Made by a program: the position numbers and the translations under genes. Below the pieces are notes generated by a model, which was given only the letters and a program-made list of their open reading frames with translations, searched no databases and had not been told where the DNA came from. DNA of 29,094 nucleotides from assembly GCA_964432995.1 (NCBI GenBank), contig CAYSPU010000041.1, positions 1 to 29,094 of the forward strand, read 5' to 3'. The stretch is from CAYSPU01 sp964432995 (GTDB taxonomy: Bacteria; Verrucomicrobiota; Verrucomicrobiia; Limisphaerales; JAHDYP01). This document shows positions 7,776 through 15,148 of the stretch, in pieces (positions within the stretch are counted from its first letter, which is position 1; each line of letters starts with the position of its first letter).

Positions 7776-10700
7776 TCAAGCCCAGGATTCCCAGCCTTGA
7801 GCCGGCATCCGGCGCGTGCGGCGGTCGCCGCCGGTCGGAGGGTTGGCCGCGGGGCGAGGGGCAGGGCGGTCGGGTTCTTCGGCGGGGCTGTGGTGGTCGC
7901 CGTGCCGCGCGCGATCTTCGCGGCCCGTGGCGGCGTCGTGTCCGAAAGACGAAGTGCTGGCGGCGGAATCCACCGGGACCGGAGGCAGCGGGAGATTCTC
8001 CTGCAGCGGCTGCAGCCGCACATTCATCTGGGCGAGCGAATCCTGCAGTTGCGTCCAGTGTCCCTGGAATCGACGACTGACATCGGGGTCGCAGCGGAGT
8101 GTGGCTTCGATGGGACCATCGGGGTGGCGGTGCAACTGGAGCACCATCTCGGTGTGCTGGTCCGGCTTGAGCACCACCGTGAGCGATTCGGCGCGGAGCT
8201 TTCTCAGCACGGTGACTTCCCGGCTGACCAGTTGCTCCAGGCGCTCAACCGTCGCCGCGGGGGCTGTTGAAGCCGAGTCCGCCATCGGCGAGGTCGGTTC
8301 CAATGGCGTGTTGGCGGGAGAGGTCAGCCAGCTCCAGGCCTTGGCTTCGAGCAGAATCCCCAGGCCGCCGTTCGCCTTCGATTTGTCTATCCCGGCTGAG
8401 TCGTCACTCCGCGAGCGAACTCCAATCTCGGTGGCGGCATCGGCCAGGACGGTTCCCGAGGGGGCATCGCACTCGGGCGCAGCAAGCGGCTCTTTCCCGG
8501 ACATTTTCATCTGCGGCGCCTGCGGAGCAACGGGCATGCCATCCGTCCGGAGGACTGTTCCCACAAGCACTTCGGCATCGACAACGCCAGCCCGAAAGGC
8601 CGCGGCAGGCTCGGGGACGAGTCCACGCACGGGTTCCGAATTCAGAGCGAGTTCCATCTGCGCGCGGACAGCGTTATGCACAGGAACAATCTGGCCCCCG
8701 GCAGGCAAGTTTTGCCGGGAAGAAGAACCTTGGCGAACGGCGCCAAGGTCAGCCGCCGCGACGGATGCCACCGCCGCCGTCGGTCGCGAGGTTGACGTCG
8801 GTCGTCCCGCAGGAATTGTCGGAACGGACGGAGCGACAAGCCCCGAAACGGCGGTCGCGTTGGCCCCTGCGCCTTGCCCACGCTCAGGGTGGCCAAAAGT
8901 CGGAGAGACGGGGCTGGAGCCGTTCGGCGCGGCGGAGGAATCGACGCGGGAGCTGGAATGAACCTCGGTGGCGTCCGCATTGGCGACGGACGACCCTGCG
9001 GCACGGACGGGAGTGGCTGTCGACGACGGTGACTGTTCGCTGGTGGCAGCCACGGGGCTGCGTTGGAACTCGACCTGAACCCGAGCAGGCGCGGAGGGCG
9101 CGGACGCCGCTGCGGCAGGGGCGGCAGCAGCCGCGGCGGGCAACGGTTGTTCGCTGGTGGCAGCTTGTGAGCTGCGATGAAGCTGGGCCGGGAGGCGAGT
9201 GGGCGTGGCGGAGGCCGACCGCGCGGCGGCAGAGACGGCTGCGACCGTGGCCGGAGGCGGTGGTTCGCCAACCGCGGTCTGGGGGCTGTGAAGCGACTCG
9301 ACTGGTGGTCGAGTGGGCGCGGAGGGAGCGGACGGCGCAGCGGCAGGGACGGCAGCCGTCGTGGTCGGCAACGGTGGTTCGCTGGTGACCGCTTGTGAGC
9401 TGCGATGAAGCTGGGCCGGGAGACGAGCAATCGCGGCGGAGGCGGACAGCGCGCCGGCAGGGACCGCTGCGACCGTGGCCGGAGCCGGCGTTTCGCTAAC
9501 CACGGCCTGCGGGCTGCGCAGCAACTCGGCCGGTGCGCGAGTAGGCGTGGCCGAGGCCGACCGCACGGCGGCAGCGCCGGCAGCAGCCGCGGCGGGCAAC
9601 GGTGGTTCGCCGGCCACAGCCTGGGGACTGGGAAGCGACTCGACCAGTGCGCGAGGGGGCGCGGAGGGCGCCGACGGCGCGGTGGCAGGGACCGCTGCGA
9701 CCGTGGCCGGAGGCGACGTTTCGCTAACCACAACCCGGGGGCTGCGCAGCAACTCGGCCGGTGCGCGAGTGGGTGTGGCGGAGGCCGACGGCGCAGCGGC
9801 AGGGACGGCGGCGGTCGCGGTTGGCAACGGTTGTTCGCTGGTGGCAGCTTGTGGGCTGCGATGAAGTTGGGCCGGGAGGCGAATGGGCGTGGCGGAGGCC
9901 GACGACGCGGCGGCAGGGACGGCGGCGGTCGCGGGTGGCAACGTCTGTCTGTGGGCAACGGGCTGTCGGTCGCGCTGCAGTTCGGCCTCGACTCGAGTCG
10001 GTGCGGGTGAAGCTGTGGCAACCACCTTGGCGGGTGCGGTCGACGATGGTGGTTCGCCGGGGAAAGCCTGTCGGCTGTGGTGGAATGCCACAGCCTGGGC
10101 GTGGGTGGAAGCGGGCGGTTGGGGTGCAGCGGGAGTCGTGTCTGAGGCCGGGAGTGGCTGCTCCTTGGAAAGCCCCGGCATCCAAGCGTCGGATGCGCCT
10201 TGGGTCCAGGGACGGGGAACGGCCGGGTTTCCGGCCGGCGTGACGCCGACAGGAACATCGGCGCTACGGTTCATAGAAGGAGAGTCGCCGGCGCTGGCGG
10301 GAGAAGTGGCGCGCGTGGCGAGTTGGGGAGAGGGAGCCTCTTCCGGCCCGGCATTTGGCATCCGTGGGGCCGCGGGTGGAGGCGCGACTTGGTGACGAGC
10401 GGTGGTGGCGGCGACCGGCGGAGGTGCGGGAAGCGGAGCGACGACCAGTGGGACGGTTGGCGTGCAGGTGGCGGCGGAGGCCAATGAATCGCGGCGCGTG
10501 GCGGCGACAGAGACGGCGGCTTGATTCGAGGTTGTCTTCGAAGGGGATTGAGTGGGTTTCGCGAGGGCGACCATTCCGACCAGTGGCACGGCATTCGCGA
10601 TGGCCTGATCCGTCTGGCGGGAGTCATCGTCTTCAGGGGTGGCGGTGTTGGTCTGGGAACCGGTCACTTCAGGTTCGGGCTCGTCGGAGGGTTTCTGGGC

Positions 10701-11060
10701 GGGGGCGGTGATTGCCGGTGTCGGGGCCAGGGGGACCTGGAGGCAGGACGCGGTGTTTGCGTTGGGGAGAGCAGCATTGGAGGCAGCATCGCGGCGCGCT
10801 TCCCCGGCTGGCAGCGCGGGAGCAGGCGAGGCCGGCTCGGCGCTGGCGGGATTGGAGTGGGGAGTGGGGATCAGGCCGATCGGCAGCGGCAGCGGTTGGG
10901 TGGCGGGGAGTGTGGAATCGGCCACGGCCTGGTCGACGATGGTGGAGAAGACGCTGTTGCCGGCCGCGTCTGACGAGGGTGCGCCCGGAAGGGGTGGCGC
11001 GCTCAGGGCCGCGAAGGCGGCGGAGGCGGCGTCCGCGGTGGGGAGAGAGAAGGGCGTCAT
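7776..11060 (-). CDS. fliK: Flagellar hook-length control protein FliK, giant repeat-expanded form
   Basis: A 1094-aa protein, two to three times the usual 400-600 aa. Its ATG (11060) overlaps the stop of the upstream gene by 4 bp (ATGA). The C-terminal Flg_hook domain (about residues 955-1060) is recognisable: SLTVVLKPDQHTEMVLQLHR, then IEATLRCDPDVSRRFQGHW and LQDSLAQMNVRLQPLQ. This domain switches the export gate from hook to filament substrates. The remaining ~900 residues are Ala/Pro/Ser-rich and low in complexity, as expected for the disordered ruler, and include nine tandem 38-residue repeats (residues ~353-694). The N-terminus probably carries the export signal. Composition is skewed but codon bias and GC are in line with neighbours. 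Since FliK length sets hook length in studied bacteria, a long hook is a reasonable inference. Confidence 0.9.
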   Translation of the reverse strand: MTPFSLPTADAASAAFAALSAPPLPGAPSSDAAGNSVFSTIVDQAVADSTLPATQPLPLPIGLIPTPHSNPASAEPASPAPALPAGEARRDAASNAALPNANTASCLQVPLAPTPAITAPAQKPSDEPEPEVTGSQTNTATPEDDDSRQTDQAIANAVPLVGMVALAKPTQSPSKTTSNQAAVSVAATRRDSLASAATCTPTVPLVVAPLPAPPPVAATTARHQVAPPPAAPRMPNAGPEEAPSPQLATRATSPASAGDSPSMNRSADVPVGVTPAGNPAVPRPWTQGASDAWMPGLSKEQPLPASDTTPAAPQPPASTHAQAVAFHHSRQAFPGEPPSSTAPAKVVATASPAPTRVEAELQRDRQPVAHRQTLPPATAAVPAAASSASATPIRLPAQLHRSPQAATSEQPLPTATAAVPAAAPSASATPTRAPAELLRSPRVVVSETSPPATVAAVPATAPSAPSAPPRALVESLPSPQAVAGEPPLPAAAAAGAAAVRSASATPTRAPAELLRSPQAVVSETPAPATVAAVPAGALSASAAIARLPAQLHRSSQAVTSEPPLPTTTAAVPAAAPSAPSAPTRPPVESLHSPQTAVGEPPPPATVAAVSAAARSASATPTRLPAQLHRSSQAATSEQPLPAAAAAAPAAAASAPSAPARVQVEFQRSPVAATSEQSPSSTATPVRAAGSSVANADATEVHSSSRVDSSAAPNGSSPVSPTFGHPERGQGAGANATAVSGLVAPSVPTIPAGRPTSTSRPTAAVASVAAADLGAVRQGSSSRQNLPAGGQIVPVHNAVRAQMELALNSEPVRGLVPEPAAAFRAGVVDAEVLVGTVLRTDGMPVAPQAPQMKMSGKEPLAAPECDAPSGTVLADAATEIGVRSRSDDSAGIDKSKANGGLGILLEAKAWSWLTSPANTPLEPTSPMADSASTAPAATVERLEQLVSREVTVLRKLRAESLTVVLKPDQHTEMVLQLHRHPDGPIEATLRCDPDVSRRFQGHWTQLQDSLAQMNVRLQPLQENLPLPPVPVDSAASTSSFGHDAATGREDRARHGDHHSPAEEPDRPAPRPAANPPTGGDRRTRRMPAQGWESWA
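8979..10004 (-). repeat. Nine tandem 114-bp (38-aa) repeats inside fliK
   Basis: Nine contiguous units of exactly 114 bp start, in coding order, at 10004, 9890, 9776, 9662, 9548, 9434, 9320, 9206 and 9092. The consensus unit begins TPTRxPAELLRSPQAVxSE, continues with PLPATVAAVPAAAxSAS, and encodes no predicted fold. Unit length is invariant although residues differ. Three subtypes recur: LPAQLHRS (units 2, 6, 8), APAELLRS (3, 5) and xVESLxS (4, 7); units 1 and 9 are the most diverged. This suggests duplication of multi-unit blocks and gene conversion. The constant unit length with varied sequence fits selection for spacing. Confidence 0.93.
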
Positions 11061-11662
11061 GGTGCGGGTTGTGCCGGTGCGGGCAGGAGTTGGACGGAGC
11101 GCGAGCGTTCGGCGATATCGGCGGCGCGCTTGCTCTCGGCGGGTCCGAGGCGCGTGAAGGCTTCGAGGATTCGGGCTACTTCGGCTTCCTTCATGAAGGC
11201 AATGATTCTGGCGACGTCAGCGTCGTCGAGGTTCTTGAAGAGGTTGGCGGCGGCTTCGGGGGCCATGGCGGCGTAGGTTTTGGCCTGGCGCTTGAGGTTG
11301 CTGATCTGGTTGGTCTGGACCTGCAGAAGGCCGCTCTCGATCTGGGATTTGACGACCTCGACCTGTTGGGTGATGACGTTGAGCTCGGCGCGTTCGGCCT
11401 GGAGACGAAGCTCCCATTCCTTGAGTTCCTTCTCGCGGTCGGCCAGGGCGGTCCGTTCGCGCTGGAGTTCGGCGATGAGGTGGTCGAGTTCGGCGTAGCT
11501 GGCGTTGTCGATGAGGGAAACGGTGGTGGGTTTGGGCGCTTTCTCCCCGCGCAAGCTTGCGGTGGGCAGCGGCACGCTTTTCCAGGAGACCACCATGGTG
11601 GCGGAGAACAGGATGCAGCCGAGGAGTGCGGACATCCATCCTGACTGGAGCAGCTTGATCAT
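11057..11662 (-). CDS. MotE/FlbB-like flagellar protein (periplasmic, MgtE N-domain-like)
   Basis: A 201-aa protein from ATG 11662. One N-terminal transmembrane anchor (about residues 9-27, WMSALLGCILFSATMVVSW) is followed by a coiled coil (about 58-125, rich in E/R/L with AELQRERTALADREKELKEW) and a C-terminal four-helix domain (about 128-190: YAAMAPEAAANLFKNLDDAD, then VARIIAFMKEAEVARILEAF) of the MgtE intracellular-N type. The same architecture occurs in MotE, the alphaproteobacterial stator chaperone, and in spirochaetal FlbB, a basal-body collar protein. In Borrelia, FlbB is encoded between fliJ and fliK just as here. A role in stator placement or a periplasmic collar is inferred. The stop overlaps the fliK ATG by 4 bp. 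Confidence 0.75.
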   Translation of the reverse strand: MIKLLQSGWMSALLGCILFSATMVVSWKSVPLPTASLRGEKAPKPTTVSLIDNASYAELDHLIAELQRERTALADREKELKEWELRLQAERAELNVITQQVEVVKSQIESGLLQVQTNQISNLKRQAKTYAAMAPEAAANLFKNLDDADVARIIAFMKEAEVARILEAFTRLGPAESKRAADIAERSRSVQLLPAPAQPAP

Positions 11663-11695
11663 GACGGTGATGGGTATCTGGTGGGGTGAACCGGG

Positions 11696-12154
11696 TCAGG
11701 CGCCGCGCCAGGCGAGGACCGGGCTGGTGCGCCGGCTGGCGAACTCGTCCAACACCTTGTGTTCCAGCCGGAGGCACTCGCGCTCGTGGGCGAACCGCTG
11801 TTTCTCCCGCAGCGTATCGACGGCTTCGCGTTGGCGGCGGGCGTTGAGGGTGTCGACCAGGGCGCGTTGGACCTGGAGGACGGCCTGGTCGAGGGCATTT
11901 TGGGCTTCGAACCGACGTCGTTCGATGGCTGCGCCGTGGTTGCGGGACTGGAGGATGACGGCGGCGTCGCAGCCGCGGTCGAGTTGGGATTGGAGTTCGT
12001 TCCAGGCCCGGTTGAGCTGCTGTTCCACGCGGTCGAGCTGGGTGCGGGCCTGTTGCTGGTCGAGAAGGGCACGGGCGTAGTGTTCGAGGGCGGCGTGTTC
12101 CTGGCGCTGGCGCAAGGTGAGCAGGGCGTGGAGGGTGAAACGGAAGGGCTTCAT
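11696..12154 (-). CDS. fliJ: Flagellar export protein FliJ
   Basis: The ATG at 12154 overlaps the fliI stop (ATGA, 4 bp), giving 152 aa, the usual FliJ size. It starts MKPFRFTLHALLTLRQRQE, matching the FliJ pattern 'F.F.L..LL.lR...E', and is then one long charged alpha-helical coiled coil rich in Q, R, E and A up to about residue 140, with no other domain. FliJ is a soluble export component that inserts into the FliI hexamer like the gamma subunit of F-type ATPases, connects it to FlhA and escorts rod/hook chaperones. Identification rests on position after fliI and on the N-terminal motif, because sequence conservation in this family is low. Confidence 0.88.
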   Translation of the reverse strand: MKPFRFTLHALLTLRQRQEHAALEHYARALLDQQQARTQLDRVEQQLNRAWNELQSQLDRGCDAAVILQSRNHGAAIERRRFEAQNALDQAVLQVQRALVDTLNARRQREAVDTLREKQRFAHERECLRLEHKVLDEFASRRTSPVLAWRGA

Positions 12155-13524
12155 GCGGCGGCGCGTTTCGGTGTTGGGGTGGGCGGGGTGAGCGTTTTTT
12201 CCAGCAGCGACCAACTGTCGTTCAGGGCGAATCCCTCCTGCACGGGTTGGCGGAGGAAGAGGTTGAGCGGCTCGTGGAGTTGGATGGCCTGGTCGATGGC
12301 GGGGTTGCTGCCGTGGGGGTAGGCGCCGATGTTGATCAGATCCTGGTTGCGGCGGTAGACGGCGAGGGCTTCGCGGGCGCGGCCTGTCAGTTCCTGTTGT
12401 TTGGCCGTGGTCAGGTCGCGGGTGAGGCGGCTGACGCTATCGAGGACGTCGATGGCCGGGTAGTGGTTTTGGGTGGCGAGTTCGCGCGTGAGGACGACGT
12501 GGCCATCCAGGATGGAGCGCACGGCATCGGCGATGGGATCGTTCATATCGTCCTGTTCGACGAGGACGGTGAAGAGCCCGGTGATGCTCCCCTGTTCTCC
12601 GGTGCCGGCGCGTTCGAGGAGGCGGGGCAGGAGGGAGAAGACGGAGGGGGTATAGCCGCGGGTAGCGGGGGGTTCGCCCACGGCGAGGCCGATTTCCCGC
12701 TGGGCCATGGCGAAGCGGGTGACGGAGTCCATCATGAGCAGGACATTCTGGCCGTGGTCGCGGAAGTGCTCGGCGATGGACATGGCCATGAACGCGCCTT
12801 TGAGGCGGGCGATGGCCGGTTGGTTGGAGGTGGCGACGACGACGACGGACTTGGCGCGGCCGGTGTTGGTGAGGTCTTTTTCGAGGAACTCGCGGACTTC
12901 GCGGCCCCGTTCGCCGATCAGGGCGATGACGTTGACATCGGCTTCGGCCTGGCTGGCGATCATGCCGAGGAGGGTGGATTTTCCGACGCCGCTGCCGGCG
13001 AAGATCCCGAGGCGTTGTCCGCGGCCGCAGGGGGTGAAGACATCCAGGGCCTTGATACCGGTGCGGAAGGTCTGGTGGATGCGCTGGCGTTTGAGCGGGT
13101 GCGGGGGCATGAGGTTCAGGGGAACGCTCTCCGCAGCGCGGATGGGGCCGAGATCGTCCAGGGGATTGCCGAGGCCGTCGATGACGCGGCCTTTGAGGGA
13201 ATCGCCGACGGGCACCTGGAGGGAGGTGCCGAGGGCGATGACATCGCTGCCGGGGTGTATGCCGTGGGTTTCGCCGAGGGGCATGAGGAGGACGTGGTGG
13301 TTGCGGAAGCCGACGACCTCGGCGAGGGTGCTGCCGTCGTGCCAGGCGGATTCGATGCGGCAGAGTTCACCGACGGCGGCGAGGGGGCCTTCGGATTCGA
13401 CGACGAGGCCGATGAGCTGGACCACGCGTCCCTGGTTGCGGCAGACGCGGGTTTGCCGCACCTGGCGGGTGAGGTTCGCCAGGTACTGGGGGGAACCGCT
13501 GGCGGGCGGGAGGAGCGCGCTCAT
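12151..13524 (-). CDS. fliI: Flagellum-specific ATPase FliI
   Basis: A 457-aa protein from ATG 13524, which overlaps the fliH stop by 4 bp. Residues ~173-184 (GIFAGSGVGKST) are the Walker A loop. The Walker B strand is VLLMMDSVTRFA with Asp near residue 266. GERGREVREF and the segment GEPPATRGYTPSVFSLLPRL followed by LERAG are diagnostic of FliI/YscN export ATPases. The N-terminal beta-barrel (GRVVQLIGLVVESEGP) is present and the C-terminal helical part ends normally. The enzyme is a cytoplasmic hexamer that hydrolyses ATP to unfold and release flagellar export substrates at the gate, working with FliH and FliJ. Full length with no missing catalytic residue. Confidence 0.97.
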   Translation of the reverse strand: MSALLPPASGSPQYLANLTRQVRQTRVCRNQGRVVQLIGLVVESEGPLAAVGELCRIESAWHDGSTLAEVVGFRNHHVLLMPLGETHGIHPGSDVIALGTSLQVPVGDSLKGRVIDGLGNPLDDLGPIRAAESVPLNLMPPHPLKRQRIHQTFRTGIKALDVFTPCGRGQRLGIFAGSGVGKSTLLGMIASQAEADVNVIALIGERGREVREFLEKDLTNTGRAKSVVVVATSNQPAIARLKGAFMAMSIAEHFRDHGQNVLLMMDSVTRFAMAQREIGLAVGEPPATRGYTPSVFSLLPRLLERAGTGEQGSITGLFTVLVEQDDMNDPIADAVRSILDGHVVLTRELATQNHYPAIDVLDSVSRLTRDLTTAKQQELTGRAREALAVYRRNQDLINIGAYPHGSNPAIDQAIQLHEPLNLFLRQPVQEGFALNDSWSLLEKTLTPPTPTPKRAAA

Positions 13525-14117
13525 GGTTGGAGGCTCCTCTGGAGGAGGTCGAGTTTGGTTTCCCGGCGGGCGTCGACGGTGCCGAAGCGGGTGAGGACGA
13601 GGCAACCGCCAGGCGTGACTTCGGTGGAGGCCTGAAAGCGAAGCTGGCGGGATTCGCTGGTCTCGTGCAGCAGGGGAGACCCGTGCTTCTCCAGGAGGGC
13701 GAGGTCGGCGGGGTGCAGTTGGACGAGGAATTCGGTGGCTTGTTCGACCTGGGCGAGGGCGTCGCGGACGGCGGCTTCGACCATTTCGGCGGAGACGGGG
13801 AGGCCGGCGACGAGTTTGCGGGCGATCTCGAGGGCGAGGGTGACGAGGTTCCGCTCGGCGCTGCGCACGACCTGCGGGACGGCATCGCGGAGGGCGCGGA
13901 GGACGCCGTCGGCGAGTTGCTGGGTTTCCTGGCGTTGCTGGACGAGGAGGGCGCTCAGGCTTTGTTCGCCTTCGAGGCGGCCGCGTTCGTAGCAGGCGCG
14001 CCGTTGCTCGTCGAGGCGCGCCTCGAGGGCTTGCTCGGGATCGAGCACGCGGCTCAAGCGGACATCACGCGGCGGGGCCGGCAGCCGCACGGTTTCATGC
14101 CACGGCTTCCTGGACAT
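13521..14117 (-). CDS. fliH: Flagellar assembly protein FliH
   Basis: About 198 aa. Candidate starts are ATG 14123, ATG 14117 and GTG 14090; all but the last overlap the end of fliG by 20-30 bp, and none has a strong ribosome-binding site. Features of FliH are a basic N-terminus (RKPWHETVRLP), a charged helical middle with Glu/Arg/Gln-rich segments (YERGRLEGEQSLSALLVQQR), and a C-terminal domain with LVTLALEIARKLVAGLPVSA, then VRDALAQVEQATEFLVQLHP, and GGCLVLTRFGTVDARRETKL. The last matches the FliH/YscL 'G.c.i.t..G.iDas...qL' ending. FliH dimers bind FliI and tether it to FliN in the C-ring, regulating the ATPase. The stop overlaps fliI. Confidence 0.9.
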   Translation of the reverse strand: MSRKPWHETVRLPAPPRDVRLSRVLDPEQALEARLDEQRRACYERGRLEGEQSLSALLVQQRQETQQLADGVLRALRDAVPQVVRSAERNLVTLALEIARKLVAGLPVSAEMVEAAVRDALAQVEQATEFLVQLHPADLALLEKHGSPLLHETSESRQLRFQASTEVTPGGCLVLTRFGTVDARRETKLDLLQRSLQP

Positions 14118-15144
14118 TCTCATTGGGGTTGCCGAGGTCGATTTCGCCTTCGGATTCGAGGCGGCGGACGACCTCGATGATGCGGCCTTGCGAGGCTTCG
14201 ATATCGCGCAGTTTGAGCGGCCCCATGAAGCTGATTTCCTCGTTGACGGTCTCGGCCGCGCGTTTGGAGATGCAGGAGAGGAGGAGCTGTTTGAGGTTTT
14301 CGCTGGCGGTCTTGAGGGCCACGGCCAGGTCGTGCATTTCGACCTCGCGGAGCACCTTCTGGATGGACTGGGCGTCGAGTTGGGTGAGGTCCTCGAAGGT
14401 GAACATCTTCTGGCGGATGGAGGCGCCGAGTTCGGGGTTGCGTTCCTCGAGGGTGATGAGGAGGGATTTGCTGAGGTTCTTGTCCATGGCGTTCAACAGT
14501 TCGGCGGCGGTTTTGACGCCACCGGTCTGGTTGAGCGCGCGGGTGTGTTTTCCGCCCAGCTTGTGGTTCAGAACCTCGACGACGCGTTCGACGATTTCGA
14601 TGGGAGTGGGGGCCATGGTGGCGAGGCGTTCGACGACCTGATCGCGCACCTCGGCCCGCAGCATGGGGATGAGGTGGGAGGCCTTCTCCGGGGAAAGGTA
14701 GCTGACGACGAGGGCGACGGTTTGGGGCTGTTCCTGTTTGATGAGGTTGTAGATTTGGCGGGGCTCCATCTCCGTGATCTGCTGCATGGCGGCGACCGGG
14801 GTGCGCATGGGGGCGACGCGGCCGATGATGCTGGCGGCGCGGAACATGCCGACCGATTTTTCGAGAGCGGTCTTGGTGATGTCGACGCCGCCGAGGACGC
14901 CGGTGCTGGCTTCGACGGCGACTTCGGAGAATTCGTGCAGGATTTCGCGCTGCAGTTCGAGGCTGATGAACTGCAGTTTGCTCATCTCGGCGGTGACCGA
15001 TTCGAGCTCGTGTTCGTCGAGGTTCCGCAGGATTTGGGAGGCGCTCTCGGAGCCGAGCAGGATGAGCAGGGCGGCGAGTTTCTGGACCTTGGTCATCTTG
15101 GCGAACTCAGGACCGGCCGCCGCGTTTTCGGGGGTGTGGGCCAT
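14095..15144 (-). CDS. fliG: Flagellar motor switch protein FliG
   Basis: A 349-aa protein from ATG 15144, 4 bp after the fliF stop. The N-terminal domain (about 15-100) that binds FliF includes KLAALLILLGSESASQILRN. The middle domain carries the EQPQ motif (residues 138-141, family consensus EHPQ) in QEQPQTVALVVSYLSPEKA, which contacts FliM. The C-terminal domain has MFTFEDLTQLDAQSIQKVLR followed by EV, the charged torque helix region that faces the stator. FliG is the rotor ring that turns ion-driven stator force into rotation and direction switching. Length and motif order are normal for the family. The extreme C-terminus overlaps the beginning of fliH. Confidence 0.97.
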   Translation of the reverse strand: MAHTPENAAAGPEFAKMTKVQKLAALLILLGSESASQILRNLDEHELESVTAEMSKLQFISLELQREILHEFSEVAVEASTGVLGGVDITKTALEKSVGMFRAASIIGRVAPMRTPVAAMQQITEMEPRQIYNLIKQEQPQTVALVVSYLSPEKASHLIPMLRAEVRDQVVERLATMAPTPIEIVERVVEVLNHKLGGKHTRALNQTGGVKTAAELLNAMDKNLSKSLLITLEERNPELGASIRQKMFTFEDLTQLDAQSIQKVLREVEMHDLAVALKTASENLKQLLLSCISKRAAETVNEEISFMGPLKLRDIEASQGRIIEVVRRLESEGEIDLGNPNENVQEAVA

Positions 15145-15148
15145 GGCG

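Noticed and set aside
8979..10004. The regular 114-bp repeats considered as a CRISPR-like or satellite array
   Set aside because: Repeats are contiguous without spacers and keep the fliK reading frame.
8642..10258. Long open frames on both strands overlapping fliK, including one of over 500 codons
   Set aside because: They are shadow frames of the GC-rich, Ala/Pro-rich repeat region; their products are Arg/Pro/Ser or Gly/Arg low-complexity without family motifs.
14095..14098. ATGA overlap at the fliG stop as the fliH start
   Set aside because: That ATG is in a different frame from fliH; the usable starts are at 14123, 14117 or 14090.
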